From positions 205,593 to 269,592 of the forward strand of contig NZ_LZTA01000069.1 of assembly GCF_001665875.1 (NCBI RefSeq): 64,000 bases of DNA. The letters run 5' to 3'. A program made the translations under genes and the position numbers. Below are positions 1 to 9,959 of the stretch, in pieces. Within the stretch, counting starts at the first letter, position 1, and the number at the start of each line of letters is the position of its first letter. This DNA is from Mycobacterium sp. 852002-40037_SCH5390672. GTDB lineage: Bacteria; Actinomycetota; Actinomycetes; Mycobacteriales; Mycobacteriaceae. Under the pieces are notes generated by a model. That model worked only from the letters and a program-made list of their open reading frames with translations, ran no database searches and was not told where the DNA came from.

Positions 1-77
1 TAGAGGCGCGCCAAAGTCACCGACGCTGAATCCAGTGGACGCCTTCCGCGGCGGACGCGATTGTTGTTTGGCTCCGA

Positions 78-521
78 TCAGGAATTCCGGTGGTATTCGT
101 CGTTCATCAGGACCGAGACGCCACGCCAGCCCCAATACACCCGGTGGGCCTGGATCAAGCCGTCCTCGATCTCCATGACCTCGACGAAATCCATTTGCTC
201 GCCCTGCGGCGTCACACGCGGATACTCCCAGGTCGCTCGCCGACCGTCGGTGAAAAAGCCATCGCGGTGATAGGTGCGCAGCTTCGGAGTACGAGCTACC
301 ACCTCCGCGAGAAACGGCCGCAGTTGCGCGTGGCCTCGGCGGATCCCATCCCCGCCGGTGATGTGGGCGGCCACCGGACTCTCCAAGGTCGCGTCGGGCG
401 CATAACAGGCCAGCAGGGCATCCAGATCATGAGCGGCCAGTGCGCTTTCCCAAGCGTGCATCACTGCCTCGATCGCCCCGGGCGAGGCGGTCGTGTGTGC
501 TGCGGTGTCGTGAGTGTCCAT
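78..521 (-). CDS. SnoaL-like (NTF2-fold) protein
   Basis: 147-aa cytosolic protein with the SnoaL/NTF2-like pattern: an N-terminal helix (EAVMHAWESALAAHD), then LDALLACYAPDATLESP and a C-terminal sheet ending in QAHRVYWGWRGV. The fold covers small cone-shaped barrels that act as isomerases, hydrolases or ligand binders; no substrate can be inferred. It is divergent from the ArsR-type gene starting near 586, so that regulator probably controls it through the shared short intergenic region. Confidence 0.85.
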   Translation of the reverse strand: MDTHDTAAHTTASPGAIEAVMHAWESALAAHDLDALLACYAPDATLESPVAAHITGGDGIRRGHAQLRPFLAEVVARTPKLRTYHRDGFFTDGRRATWEYPRVTPQGEQMDFVEVMEIEDGLIQAHRVYWGWRGVSVLMNDEYHRNS

Positions 522-585
522 AGACCCATCGTCACGCCGAATCGCTTCGGCTCCGCCCGAAATGTCCGCCGCCTATCGTGGTGAG

Positions 586-1386
586 ATGTCCAGCGACCCT
601 GGTGTCAATCTCGCCGCAGGGCATGGCGGTGACGCCGATATCGCCGGTGTTGCCGCCCTGATCGGCGAGCGTGCTCGCGCGCGGGTATTGATGGCCTTGC
701 TCGACGGGCGCGCGCTACCAGCCAGCGTGCTGGCCGGCGAAGCTGGCGTGGCCGCCTCCACGGCCAGCGAGCACCTCGCTCAGCTCGTTGCCGCCGGCCT
801 GGTGACCGTCCACCCTCAAGGCCGTGTCCGCTACTTCCGTCTGGCCGGCCCGCCGGTCGCCGAAGCCATGGAGGCACTTGCCCGGATTTCTGCCCCCGAG
901 CCGATTCGCTCTCTGCGCCAAGGCACGCGTGCGCACGCGCTGCGTCGGGCCCGCACCTGCTACAACCATCTGGCAGGGCGGCTGGGCGTTGCGGTCATGA
1001 CGGCGATGCTCGAGCAGGGCCTGCTCACCGGCGGCGACGGACGCTACCGCCCCGGACAAGCCACTACCGACCGACTGTCGGCTCCCGGAACCGACCTGAC
1101 CTACGGGCTCACCCCGCGCGGGCGAGAAACCTTGAGCGCCTTGGGTATAGACCTGGGCGCCCTCAGCCGCCACAAGCCAATGATCCGCTACTGCGTGGAC
1201 TGGTCCGAACAACGCCACCACCTCGCCGGTGCACTCGGGGCCGCGCTTACCCGACGCATGTTCGATCTGGACTGGATCCGTCGCGTCAACCAACGCCGCG
1301 CGGTGGTGCTCACCGACACCGGACGGAAAGGACTTACCGAAACGTTCGGCGTACCGGAGAACTGGGAACAGCCGGACCTACCGTGA
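586..1386 (+). CDS. ArsR-type winged-helix transcriptional regulator
   Basis: About 266 aa from the ATG at 586; in-frame ATGs at 562 and 514 are alternatives, the last overlapping the divergent SnoaL gene. Residues about 20-90 form an ArsR winged helix (IGERARARVLMALLDGR, then ASTASEHLAQLVAAGLV and a YFRLAG wing). The longer C-terminal half repeats an HTH-like arrangement and has no obvious metal-binding cysteine pair. This two-part architecture is common in actinobacterial ArsR-like regulators. It probably regulates the divergent SnoaL gene. Confidence 0.85.
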   Translation: MSSDPGVNLAAGHGGDADIAGVAALIGERARARVLMALLDGRALPASVLAGEAGVAASTASEHLAQLVAAGLVTVHPQGRVRYFRLAGPPVAEAMEALARISAPEPIRSLRQGTRAHALRRARTCYNHLAGRLGVAVMTAMLEQGLLTGGDGRYRPGQATTDRLSAPGTDLTYGLTPRGRETLSALGIDLGALSRHKPMIRYCVDWSEQRHHLAGALGAALTRRMFDLDWIRRVNQRRAVVLTDTGRKGLTETFGVPENWEQPDLP

Positions 1387-1450
1387 ATCAGGCACGTCAG
1401 ACCAGTCGCGAAATCTGTTGCAGGAGTGGCGGTATAGCCCCTGTGACTGA

Positions 1451-1924
1451 TCAGTTCGCCACCGAACGCTCCAGAGCGACCAACGACGCAGCGAGGTAGT
1501 CCTCGCCGAAGATGGGCATCTCGCCAACGCGGTCCCGGAAAGCCTGCGGCGTGCCGCTCCAGTCGTACGTGAGGACGACGTCGGTGCGATCACCGTTCGG
1601 GGCGAGGTCGTAGCGCCAGAACCAACCGCCAGGCGAGTGGTTGCCCGCTTCGTCGAGCATCCCCGGCATCCAGGAAATGGCGCGGTCCTCCTCGAACACA
1701 TTGACCAGATTGTGCGTGACGTAGTCGCCCCCCGCCTGGGTGAGGTACATGTTCATCGCGAACATCTGTCCCGCGCGGGTGATCGGCGCGGTGTCCACCG
1801 CGTGGCGAACCCAATCGGTGGGCTCGGTGTACCGGTGGCGGGACGGGTCGGCGAGGAGCGCGAAAATCTCGGCCGGGGTGGCGGCGATGGTGCGGGTGAC
1901 GACGTAACGTTCGGCGGCGCTCAT
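1451..1924 (-). CDS. SRPBCC / polyketide-cyclase-like protein
   Basis: 157-aa START/Bet v 1-like protein. It opens with YVVTRTIAATPAEIFALLADPSRH, the usual SRPBCC first strand and helix, and has the late FRDRVGEMPIFGEDYLAASLVALE helix that closes the ligand pocket. Such proteins bind hydrophobic ligands; the ligand is unknown. Its ATG overlaps the stop of the upstream DUF899 gene by 4 bp (ATGA), so the two are translationally coupled. Confidence 0.88.
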   Translation of the reverse strand: MSAAERYVVTRTIAATPAEIFALLADPSRHRYTEPTDWVRHAVDTAPITRAGQMFAMNMYLTQAGGDYVTHNLVNVFEEDRAISWMPGMLDEAGNHSPGGWFWRYDLAPNGDRTDVVLTYDWSGTPQAFRDRVGEMPIFGEDYLAASLVALERSVAN

Positions 1925-2628
1925 GATTTGTCCTCAGTCGTCGTGGATCCGTAAGCGGCTGCAATGGCGGGGGAGTCGAGCCACCCCGAGTAGGTGGGCC
2001 GCGAGGGCCAACCTTCAGGCGAATCGAGCCATTCCTCTTGGCGACCCCACGGCAGGATGTCGATCAGCCCGAACGAGTGGCTGAGTTGCTCGGTGCCTCG
2101 CCCGTTCGTATGCCACGTCCGGTATACGGTGTCGGCGTCGCGTAGGAACACGTTGACCCCGAATCCGCCGCCGGGCGGTGCGTCCATGTCTGCGGCGAAC
2201 GGGCTTTGCGATGACGAATACCAGTCCATGCGGTTGCCGACCTTGTGCTTGTACGCGAGTGCTTCCTCGATCGGTCCGTTGGTGACGATGACGAAGCGGG
2301 CATCGTAGTTGTCCAGGAATTCGAGTCGGGTGAATTGCGACGTGAAGCCGGTGCACCCGCCGCACTGCCACTCCGCCCCGTCGGACCACATGTGGTGGTA
2401 GACGATCAGCTGCGATCGGCCGTCGAACACGTCGGCCAGTCGGACGGGCCCGTCGGCACCGACCAGGGTGTAGTCCGCCAATTCGACCATCGGCAGCCGC
2501 CGCCGCTGGGCGGCGATCGCATCCAATTCGCGGGTGGCGGCCTTCTCACGTTTGCGCAGTTCGTCGAGCGCGGCGCGCCATGTTCGGTGATCGACGACCG
2601 GCGGCAACGCCGTGTTTTCGGGGGACAT
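1921..2628 (-). CDS. DUF899 family thioredoxin-like protein
   Basis: 235 aa. The family is marked by an N-terminal helical segment (LRKREKAATRELDAIAAQRRRLP), a MWSDGAEWQCGGCTGF motif with a CxxC-like pair, and the C-terminal FGLIDILPWGRQEEW region. DUF899 proteins have a thioredoxin fold; activity is not established. It is the first gene of a two-gene unit with the downstream SRPBCC gene (4-bp overlap), suggesting the two products act in one process. Confidence 0.9.
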   Translation of the reverse strand: MSPENTALPPVVDHRTWRAALDELRKREKAATRELDAIAAQRRRLPMVELADYTLVGADGPVRLADVFDGRSQLIVYHHMWSDGAEWQCGGCTGFTSQFTRLEFLDNYDARFVIVTNGPIEEALAYKHKVGNRMDWYSSSQSPFAADMDAPPGGGFGVNVFLRDADTVYRTWHTNGRGTEQLSHSFGLIDILPWGRQEEWLDSPEGWPSRPTYSGWLDSPAIAAAYGSTTTEDKS

Positions 2629-2794
2629 TGCTCCACCTTTGCTCTCGATTTGTCCGTCTGGAAGGTCTGACCCGCGGCGTGTCCGGAATTCATCGGCGCA
2701 ATGCCCAGACCTCGTGCTCGGGCGCCATTAGCGCTATTGACCCCGACGTCCGGGCTGGGTTTCGATAAGCGGATAGCCACGAGGGAAGGCGCCC

Positions 2795-3115
2795 ATGAGG
2801 ACGTTCATTCGCCATCTTGTAGTCATCGCCATGTTGGCGTTCGCGTCGATGGCAGCCATGACGATCGTGACGCCGGCGGTGAGCAAGGCCGACTGCGCCG
2901 ACGGCGAGTGGTGGGACCCGACCGGCAAGGTCTGCCGACCGCTCGGGGTCGGGCCACAACCCTTGGCATGCGACCCCGGCCAGTGGTGGGACCCGACGGC
3001 CAATGTGTGCCGACCCTTGGGTGTCGGGCCACAGCCGCTCGCGTGCGACAACGGCTGGTGGTGGGATCCGGGCGCCAACGAATGCCGTCCGCCGGCAGTA
3101 CCGCCAGCCGGCTAG
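2795..3115 (+). CDS. Secreted protein with three WWDP...CRP repeats
   Basis: 106-aa exported protein. Residues 1-32 form a signal peptide (basic start, hydrophobic core, AVSKA-D cleavage region). The mature part is almost entirely three tandem copies of an about 24-residue unit with xWWDPtxxxCRPlgvgPqplaCD; copies 1 and 2 are nearly identical and copy 3 diverges into a PPAVPPAG tail. Each unit has two cysteines except the last. Start chosen at 2795, with an AGGGAAGG ribosome-binding site just upstream. Function unknown. Confidence 0.82.
   Translation: MRTFIRHLVVIAMLAFASMAAMTIVTPAVSKADCADGEWWDPTGKVCRPLGVGPQPLACDPGQWWDPTANVCRPLGVGPQPLACDNGWWWDPGANECRPPAVPPAG
2898..3100 (+). repeat. Tandem coding repeat, about 72 bp x 3
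   Basis: Two near-identical copies and one divergent copy of an about 72-bp unit inside the secreted repeat protein. The shared text GGTCGGGCCACA-like and GTGGTGGGACCCGAC-like blocks recur at the DNA level. This argues for recent tandem duplication or homogenisation. Confidence 0.75.
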
Positions 3116-3265
3116 TGCGAACACCCGGGTTGCCTTGTGCTTAAGGAACTTACGAGCGCACGCCTCGACGTTCGGGCCCTGCAAGCGATCAGGGACATGG
3201 TGGGGCGTGCCTGAGTGGATCAATAGCTGCCCAGCCACGCGTTGGCGTCCTCGCGGATAAGCCGC

Positions 3266-4057
3266 TCAGTCGACGACGATCCCGCCTGTCAGGTTGGCGA
3301 CAGTCCCGGTCATGGCCGACGCGCGGTCAGAGGCTACGAAGACGGCGGTTTGGGCGAGTTCGGCCAGGGTGGTGGCCCGGTTTCGGTGGCTGTTCGCAGC
3401 CATCCTGGCCGCGAATTCTTGTGGGGTGGTGTGGTACGCCTGGGCATGTAAGCCGAAGACGACGTCGATGGTCGAGGTCTCTTCGATGCCGCTGGTGCGC
3501 AGACAGACAGTGCGCACGCCGTGCGGAGCCCATTCCGCAGAGAATGCGCGGTTGAGCGATTCCATTGCCGCCCAGGCTGGGCTCATACCGCCGAGCAGCG
3601 GTATGCCCAATCGGGCAGGCTCGGGTGTGTGCATGAGGATGACCCCCGACTTTCGCGGGATCATGTGGCGTGCGGCGGCTCGGGCGGTCAGGAAGTGGGA
3701 CTGTGCGTAGGTCGTGATCGGCAGGGCAAAATTCTCTAGTGAGAGTTCGGTCAGCGGTGTGCCCTGCATACGGTGTTGCGGAATCCCGATGGCATTAAAC
3801 GAGATATCGACCGCTGCGGCCTTTTCGGCGACGGCAGTGAGGTGTTCGGTCACCGCCTGTTCGTCGAGCGCATCAACCTGCGAGGCTTCCGCGGTTCCGC
3901 CGGCAGCGGTGATTTGTTTGGCGAGGGTGTTGATCGCCTCGAGGTTGCGTCCGGTCACAAAGACGCGTGCGCCTTCCTGGGCGAACGCGAGGGAAACCGC
4001 GGTGCCCACGGCTCCTGCGGCACCGTAGACGATCGCGGTCTTGTTGTTGAGCAGCAT
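3266..4057 (-). CDS. Divergent SDR-family protein lacking the YxxxK pair
   Basis: 263 aa with a Rossmann start (AIVYGAAGAVGTAV) and an NADP-type FVTGRN second strand, and an SDR-like C-terminus (FVASDRASAMTGTVANLTGG). Where SDRs carry the catalytic YxxxK, this protein reads GGMSPAWAAMESLNR: both the tyrosine and the lysine are absent. It may bind nucleotide without classical SDR catalysis, or use other residues. It stands alone on the minus strand. Confidence 0.85.
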   Translation of the reverse strand: MLLNNKTAIVYGAAGAVGTAVSLAFAQEGARVFVTGRNLEAINTLAKQITAAGGTAEASQVDALDEQAVTEHLTAVAEKAAAVDISFNAIGIPQHRMQGTPLTELSLENFALPITTYAQSHFLTARAAARHMIPRKSGVILMHTPEPARLGIPLLGGMSPAWAAMESLNRAFSAEWAPHGVRTVCLRTSGIEETSTIDVVFGLHAQAYHTTPQEFAARMAANSHRNRATTLAELAQTAVFVASDRASAMTGTVANLTGGIVVD

Positions 4058-4183
4058 GGTGGTTCTCCCTTTTGTCGTCGCGCGGCTGTTATGTTGCAGC
4101 GCAATGTGATTCGCTATTCATAGCCTTGGCTGCCGGGTCACAACCACTGGGCGGTACGACCCGTGGTGATGTCGCGCTGTGTT

Positions 4184-4906
4184 CTAACGGGTCGCCTCCG
4201 GATTCAGCAGCGCGGCGTACTGGCGTTCCAGGGTCTTGGCCGCACCGCTGTACCAGCTCGGCGAAACCGACTGCGACATCGGATCGGGGAAGATCTCTTC
4301 GACGCCCTGCTCCACCCCGTCGAGAATGGCGCGCGCCACCGAGTCCGCTGACGACTTGGGTATATCGAGGCCCCGGGTCATGTCGGTGTCCACCGGGCCA
4401 GTCAGGACCGCGTGAACGCGCACACCCTGTCCTGCCAGAAGGACTCGCAGAGACTGAGTGAGGTTGAATGCGGCAGCCTTTGAGATCGAATAGGCCGGGA
4501 TCAGCGGTAGCGGCGCGAGCGCGTTCACCGAGAGGTTGTTGACGATGGCGCCCCGTGACCGAATCAGCACCGGCAACAAGGCCTGGGTGAGGTCGTAGGT
4601 GCCGAAGAGATTGACCGCGAGGTGTTGTTGGAGCACCGCGCGATCACTCAGGTCGTCGTAGAGCGCCACGCCGGCGTTGTTGATGAGAATGTCGAGAGAT
4701 TCGATTTCCCGCGCGGCCTGCTCAACCTGCGCGGCATCGGTTACGTCCAGGCTCAAGGCGGTCACACGAGGATCCGGGTGGGGCACCGGCCGGCGCGCGC
4801 CGGCGTACACACGTCTGGCGTCTCGGCGCAACGCCTCCTCGACCAGGGCTCTCCCGATGCCACGGTTGGCGCCGGTCACCAAAACGGTCTTCCCAGCGAT
4901 GGTCAT
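4184..4906 (-). CDS. SDR family oxidoreductase
   Basis: 240-aa classical short-chain dehydrogenase: TGANRGIG cofactor motif near residue 12, NNAG, and YSISK catalytic tyrosine/lysine. Start set at the ATG ending at 4906 because an AGGAGG site sits 4-10 bases upstream; the open frame continues 51 codons further without support. Substrate unknown. It is divergent from the SigG-like sigma factor with about 143 bp between them. Confidence 0.92.
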   Translation of the reverse strand: MTIAGKTVLVTGANRGIGRALVEEALRRDARRVYAGARRPVPHPDPRVTALSLDVTDAAQVEQAAREIESLDILINNAGVALYDDLSDRAVLQQHLAVNLFGTYDLTQALLPVLIRSRGAIVNNLSVNALAPLPLIPAYSISKAAAFNLTQSLRVLLAGQGVRVHAVLTGPVDTDMTRGLDIPKSSADSVARAILDGVEQGVEEIFPDPMSQSVSPSWYSGAAKTLERQYAALLNPEATR

Positions 4907-5049
4907 GCGTCCTCCTGAATCGATGAAGTCTGAAGCGGTCGAAGATGTAGATCCCGCGAGGCCCAGAAACTGGGCGGCCATGGAGCGCTCATTTCGGGGT
5001 GCGGCTGGTGTCCATATAGGTAAACGAGACGAAGGAAGCGAAGTGGTAC

Positions 5050-6057
5050 GTGGTGGCAACCGAGCTCATAGCCAGGGCGCGGGCCGGGGACGGCGACGCG
5101 TTCCAACGATTGACCGAGCCGCACCGCCGCGAGTTGCTAGTGCACTGTTACCGGATGCTCGGGTCGCTGCAAGACGCCGAGGACGCGCTGCAGGAGACGC
5201 TTTTGGCGGCCTGGCAGGGCATAGACGGCTTCGAGGGACGCGCGTCGATTCGCACCTGGCTTTATCGCATCGCTACCAACCGTTGCCTCAACACGCTGCG
5301 CACGACCAGTCGACGCCCGGCCAGGGCGTGGAACATGCCCGACGTTGACCCGCCCGAGCCCACCGGACTCGGCGAAATCACCTGGCTGGAGCCATACCCT
5401 GACACCCTCCTCGAGGGCGCGCTCCACGCGCCCCTAGGCCCGGAAGCACGCTACGAGCAAACCGAAGCGATCTCGCTGGCCTTCGTGACGGCGCTGAATG
5501 TGCTGCCGGCGCGACAGCGGGCGGTGCTCATTTTGCGCGAGGTACTCGGTTACCACGCCAGCGAAGTCGCCGAAATGCTTGAGAGCACAGTGGAATCAGT
5601 CAACAGCGCGTTGAAACGCGCCCGCTCCGGCCTGCAGCGGCACCTCTCAGAACACGAAGCCCACGCGCCGCCTGCTCCCGACTCGCCAGCCGAACAAGCG
5701 CTGGTGGCGAGATTCGTCCGCGCCTATCAGGACGGCAATGTCGACGCCCTCGTCGCTCTGCTCACCGAGGACGTTCGCGTCTCCATGCCACCGATTCCCC
5801 TTGAATACCGGGGGCGCGAAGTCGTGGCTCGCTTCTACGCCAGCATTTTTCGCACGACCCGCGCGTATCACCTCATTCCAACACGCGCCAACGGGCAGCC
5901 CGCCTTCGGCGCCTACCTCCGCACCCGTCGGGGCAGTCTCCAGCGCGGCGCCGGCCTGCTGGTTCTTACTCTCAGGGGCAGCCGCATCAGCGCACTCACC
6001 CGCTTCGACAACGACCTATTCCCGCACTGGGGACTTCCACGCTCCCTACCGAATTGA
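5050..6057 (+). CDS. sigG: ECF sigma factor, SigG-like, with SnoaL C-terminal domain
   Basis: 335-aa RNA polymerase sigma factor starting at a GTG. Region 2 is seen in HCYRMLGSLQDAEDALQETL, region 4 in LPARQRAVLILREVLGYHASEVAEMLESTVESVNSALKRAR. A SnoaL/NTF2-like domain follows (about 215-335: VRAYQDGNVDALVALLTEDV). This layout matches mycobacterial SigG and SigJ-type ECFs, whose C-terminal domain modulates activity in place of a separate anti-sigma factor. The wording around WLEPYPD and LFPHWGLP resembles M. tuberculosis SigG most; orthology is inferred. It is divergent from an SDR gene that may be a target. Confidence 0.85.
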   Translation: MVATELIARARAGDGDAFQRLTEPHRRELLVHCYRMLGSLQDAEDALQETLLAAWQGIDGFEGRASIRTWLYRIATNRCLNTLRTTSRRPARAWNMPDVDPPEPTGLGEITWLEPYPDTLLEGALHAPLGPEARYEQTEAISLAFVTALNVLPARQRAVLILREVLGYHASEVAEMLESTVESVNSALKRARSGLQRHLSEHEAHAPPAPDSPAEQALVARFVRAYQDGNVDALVALLTEDVRVSMPPIPLEYRGREVVARFYASIFRTTRAYHLIPTRANGQPAFGAYLRTRRGSLQRGAGLLVLTLRGSRISALTRFDNDLFPHWGLPRSLPN

Positions 6058-6075
6058 TACGGACTCAACCGCGGA

Positions 6076-6483
6076 TCACGGTGTCCCTGAGCACATGAAC
6101 GGAAACCCGCACCACGGCTTCCGCGTCGCCTCCGGCGGCGGGGGATCGGCTCCCTCCCACACGCCGGGGGCAGCGTTTCCATGCCCCCAGATCACTCCAT
6201 ACCAGGTGTGGCACTGACTCATGTCCCAATGAACTTCGGTCCCAGGACATCCGCGGCCGGTCTGCGGGTGAAGGCCGGTCTTTTCGTCCCCTGGGCAACA
6301 GGTGTAGGGCCCGCTCGCACCGGGTGGTACAGGCCCGTCTTCTGGTAGCAGGCCATGGGTCTGCGGTACGGGGCCGGACTGGGCCTGCGCGCTGTCTGGC
6401 GCGAGCCCCATTCCGGCCACCGCGACACCGCCCGACAACAGGGCCGCGCCACCGATCCTCTTGAGGATCCGGTTCGTGTCCAC
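6076..6483 (-). CDS. Small secreted cysteine-rich hypothetical protein
   Basis: 135 aa from a GTG with an AAAGGA site about 8 bases upstream. Residues 1-35 are a signal peptide (IGGAALLSGGVAVAGMGLA, then DSAQAQS). The mature part has six cysteines and many Pro/Gly/Trp residues (YTCCPGD, RGCPGTEVHWDMSQCHTWYGV, KPWCGFPFMC), suggesting a small disulphide-stabilised exported protein. It is convergent with the sigma factor and lies about 110 bp downstream of jetC, where jetD would be expected. It shows no resemblance to JetD. Confidence 0.75.
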   Translation of the reverse strand: MDTNRILKRIGGAALLSGGVAVAGMGLAPDSAQAQSGPVPQTHGLLPEDGPVPPGASGPYTCCPGDEKTGLHPQTGRGCPGTEVHWDMSQCHTWYGVIWGHGNAAPGVWEGADPPPPEATRKPWCGFPFMCSGTP

Positions 6484-6596
6484 AGCATTGTCCTTTCGCT
6501 GCTATCGGGTAATGCCGAAAGCTGGCGAAATTTTTTCGTTGTCGCTTGGCTACCGATCCCAAAAAGAGGTTGGTGCGTGCGTCTTACCGAATAGGG

Positions 6597-9500
6597 TCAC
6601 ACCCCGGCCGGAAGCAGTGCCGCCGACGTCCGCATCTCGTGCCGCAGCGCGGTGAAGTCCGTGATCGTCTTCGTGGTCACGGTTGCCACCGGGCGCGAGT
6701 TGCGGCCGGTGGCTTCCCGCTTGGAAACCATCACCACGCTGTCGATGTAGGGCTGGATGGTGGTGGCGTTCTGCACGGTGGCCACGATGACGAGCTGGAA
6801 GCCGAACTTGCGGAAGGCCTGCAGAGCCTGCTGAGCGAACTGCGGGTCAGACTTGGAGAACGCCTCATCGAGCATCAGCTGGGCGAAAACCGGTTTGTTA
6901 TCAGCACTTTCGGGGTCGGCCAAGTTGAAGCTCAACGCCCCGGCCAGACAGAACGCCATCAACTTCTCCTGCTCGCCGCCGGAGTTGTCGCCGGCGTTGC
7001 TGTGCGTGCGGATCAGCTCATCGCTGCTGATATCCCATTCGGCGCAGTCGAACGTGAACCGGTTGCGGACATCGAGGGCGTCGCGGGTCCAGGCCTTGTC
7101 TTCCGGCGCGGTCGACGCCAGTCGGTTGCGCAGGCGCAAGATGTCGGCGTACTGGTCCAGGATGGCCTGCTTGTCACCGAGGCCGACTTCGGCGATGCGC
7201 CGCGAGATGGCCCGGACGATCTCGGTGAGTTCGGCGACCGCGGTCAGGCTGCGCGCGGTGGCGCGCAGGGTGAGCCGGGTGCCGCGGTTGAATTCCACTG
7301 CCCCCAGACCGGTATTGACTCGTTCGATCTGCTCGCTGATACGCCGGGCCTCCTGCTCGGCGACCCGGTGCAGGGTCAGGATGGCGTCGGGCGCCTGCTC
7401 GGTGACCAGTCGCAGCATCCGCTCGTAGGCCTCGGGCAGCTCCCGCTCGTCGATATGACGGCACAACGCAACGTAATCGTGGACGCGTTCGTCGAACACA
7501 TCGCTGTCGTTGGGGATCGCGTCGGGGAAGGTGGTGTCGAACGTGTTGAGGATTCGAGCGAGCTCATCGTATGAGCGCCTGCGACTTTCGCGCAGCTGCT
7601 CGCGTTCGCGCCTGATCGCGGTGAACACCGCGTCGCGATGCGGTTCGGGGTTGAGCATGTCCAGGGAAACCGGCACGTCGGCCGCGTAGCGGTTCAACAG
7701 GTCGGTCAGCGGCTCGGACACGAATGCCGGGGAGAGCCGGTCTTGCAGCTCGAGCAGGCGGGTGCGACGACCGTCGAGGTCGTCGCGGCGGGTCTGGATG
7801 GCGCCGCGACGGGTCATCAGGGTCTGGATCTGCTCCCAGCACTCTTCGGCGCGCGCGGTGAGCGCCTCGATATCAGGATTGTCGGCCAGCAGCAGTTCGA
7901 ACTGCTCGCGCAGCCGTTCGGCATGCCCGTCGGCGGTCTCGGTGTCCACGTGGGTCCACTGCTCGAACTGCTCGCAGATCGCCTTGAACGCTGCGGCCCG
8001 GTCCCGCCACTGCTGGCGCTCGGCGGCGATGTCGTCGGCGACACTGCGGGCCCGGCGAAACGCCTCTTCGGCATTGGCCAGATCCACGGTCAGCGCGTCG
8101 ACCTTGGTGGCGACGTCGCCCTGGTAGATGTAGTCGGCCTGCTTGAGCGGCCGACGGTCATCCTTGATGGCCAGGCGCTCGGAGTCCTTGTACAGGCCGG
8201 TGTCGGTGACCGCGCGCCGGAAGCGGGGGAACACGTCGGGGGTGTCGACGCAGATGTGGTCACCGGCGGCGGCGATGATGTCGGCGGCCTCGGCCGCGCA
8301 GTCATGGGTCGGGTCGACCACGAACAGTTTGCCGGCCAAGGTGTTCGGCTCGGCCTGGGTGACCTCCGCGCCGATGAACCGGGCACGGACGTGATGCAGC
8401 TGCAGCCGCCCACCCATGTTGGTCTCGTTGACGAACCGCAGCACCGCCGCGTAGTGACTGTCCGGTACGAGCAGCCGCAGGCCCACGCCCCGCAGCACCT
8501 TCTCGACGGCGACGCGCCACCGACTCTGCTCGGGCCGCAGATCCATGAGCTCGGCGATATAGGGCAACTCACCGGGGTCGATACCGACTGCAGCGCAGAT
8601 CTGTTCGCGCATGGTGAGTGCGAACTCCGGAAGCGCCGAGCCGACGCGCTCGACCCGTTTGAGTTCCTTGGCGGCGTCGTCACGGTTGATGCGGGCAACC
8701 TTCTGGGCATACTCGGCATCGGTCGAGACTTCCCGGCCACGATCCAGTTTTGCCAGTAGCTCGGTAGCGCGCGTGCTGAGTTCCTCGCGCAGATTCCAGA
8801 ATTCGTCGGCGGTGTCCGGGATGTCGAGACCGTGCGTATTGAGCAGGGATTCATAGGCGGTGCGCCGGCGCGACACCTGCTCGGCGTGCGCCTCGGCAGC
8901 GGCCACCTGCGACTGCAGCGGCCCCAGGGTGGTGCTGGATCCGCTGATCTGAGCGTTGAGCGAATCACCTTCAGCCTTGGCTAGATTGAGCTGGCGGGTG
9001 ACCTCTTCGTATTCGTTGCCGAGCTGGTCGATGGTGGCGTCGAGCGATTCGATCTGCGCCGGGCACTGCGCGAGCCGGACGTGATCGGTGTAGGCCCGGA
9101 CCGTCGGCTGGTCGACGAGATCGATGATGCCAAGGTCGCAGGACTCCGAGGCGTAGCGCTGCTGGATCTTCTCGATATCGCCGAGGATCTTGCGTTTGCG
9201 TTGCGCGACGGCCAGCAGTTCCCGGGCGTCGACCAGCGGATCGATCTGCTTGAGGGCTTCGGGCAGCCGGGTCAGGCTGCCGGGCTCGTCAAGCATGAAC
9301 TCCCGGACGAACTGCTCAAGCCCACCAACACTTTTCAGTGATTTCGCCTTGCCGAGCAGCTGTTGTGCGGCGTCGGACGCACGGATACCGATGGTGGCGT
9401 ACAGCTGGGCGAGGTACTGCGCTTCCACCTTGGTGGAGAACCGCCAGTCATCTTTGAACACGGCGGCATCGAAGCGGCCCGCCGCCCAGCGGTTGCAGAC

Positions 9501-9959
9501 GTTCTCGATGTCGCGGTCGCCGTCGGCCAGCACGAACCGGCTCGAGGAGTCCGATCGCGATTCGCCGGTGAGCCATTTGAGCACCAGTCCGGTGACCGTG
9601 CGGCCGGTGTTGCTCCTGTAGGTGACCGCGATGGCCGACCAGGCGGTGCCCTCACCGCGCAGGTACATGACCTTGCTGGTGCCGGCATCGCTGCGCTGGC
9701 CCCACGCACCGCGGACGTATTTGTCGACCGTCCGCCGGCCGGCGCTGGAGCCGGCGGCGGTGTTGTCACCGGAGGCGTTGAAGTTGCGACGGTTGAATGG
9801 CAGGAAGCCCAGTGAAATGGCGTCCAGCAGTGAGGATTTGCCGCTGCCCGAGGCGCCGGCGATCAGCGCGCCGCCTTCGCTGAATCCGATGGAGTGATAC
9901 CCGTCGAAGACACCCCAGTTGATGACCTGCAGGCGCGACAGGTGGAACTGTTCAGTCAT
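6597..9959 (-). CDS. jetC: Wadjet/MksBEF-type SMC ATPase (JetC)
   Basis: 1120-aa SMC-like ATPase. It has an N-terminal Walker A ([12 protein letters not shown], residues about 35-46), a long charged middle region of coiled-coil character, and a C-terminal signature [11 protein letters not shown] (about 995) followed by Walker [12 protein letters not shown] (about 1030). It is the MukB/MksB-like motor of Wadjet type I systems. Start set at the ATG ending at 9959, which overlaps the jetB stop by 8 bp; ten more in-frame codons lie upstream. It is the last gene of a coupled jetA-jetB-jetC unit. No jetD follows. Confidence 0.92.
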   Translation of the reverse strand: MTEQFHLSRLQVINWGVFDGYHSIGFSEGGALIAGASGSGKSSLLDAISLGFLPFNRRNFNASGDNTAAGSSAGRRTVDKYVRGAWGQRSDAGTSKVMYLRGEGTAWSAIAVTYRSNTGRTVTGLVLKWLTGESRSDSSSRFVLADGDRDIENVCNRWAAGRFDAAVFKDDWRFSTKVEAQYLAQLYATIGIRASDAAQQLLGKAKSLKSVGGLEQFVREFMLDEPGSLTRLPEALKQIDPLVDARELLAVAQRKRKILGDIEKIQQRYASESCDLGIIDLVDQPTVRAYTDHVRLAQCPAQIESLDATIDQLGNEYEEVTRQLNLAKAEGDSLNAQISGSSTTLGPLQSQVAAAEAHAEQVSRRRTAYESLLNTHGLDIPDTADEFWNLREELSTRATELLAKLDRGREVSTDAEYAQKVARINRDDAAKELKRVERVGSALPEFALTMREQICAAVGIDPGELPYIAELMDLRPEQSRWRVAVEKVLRGVGLRLLVPDSHYAAVLRFVNETNMGGRLQLHHVRARFIGAEVTQAEPNTLAGKLFVVDPTHDCAAEAADIIAAAGDHICVDTPDVFPRFRRAVTDTGLYKDSERLAIKDDRRPLKQADYIYQGDVATKVDALTVDLANAEEAFRRARSVADDIAAERQQWRDRAAAFKAICEQFEQWTHVDTETADGHAERLREQFELLLADNPDIEALTARAEECWEQIQTLMTRRGAIQTRRDDLDGRRTRLLELQDRLSPAFVSEPLTDLLNRYAADVPVSLDMLNPEPHRDAVFTAIRREREQLRESRRRSYDELARILNTFDTTFPDAIPNDSDVFDERVHDYVALCRHIDERELPEAYERMLRLVTEQAPDAILTLHRVAEQEARRISEQIERVNTGLGAVEFNRGTRLTLRATARSLTAVAELTEIVRAISRRIAEVGLGDKQAILDQYADILRLRNRLASTAPEDKAWTRDALDVRNRFTFDCAEWDISSDELIRTHSNAGDNSGGEQEKLMAFCLAGALSFNLADPESADNKPVFAQLMLDEAFSKSDPQFAQQALQAFRKFGFQLVIVATVQNATTIQPYIDSVVMVSKREATGRNSRPVATVTTKTITDFTALRHEMRTSAALLPAGV

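Noticed and set aside
6546..8759. Long plus-strand ORFs (342 and 373 codons) across jetC
   Set aside because: They run antisense to a gene with clear SMC motifs, have no domain, and arise from high-GC codon bias.
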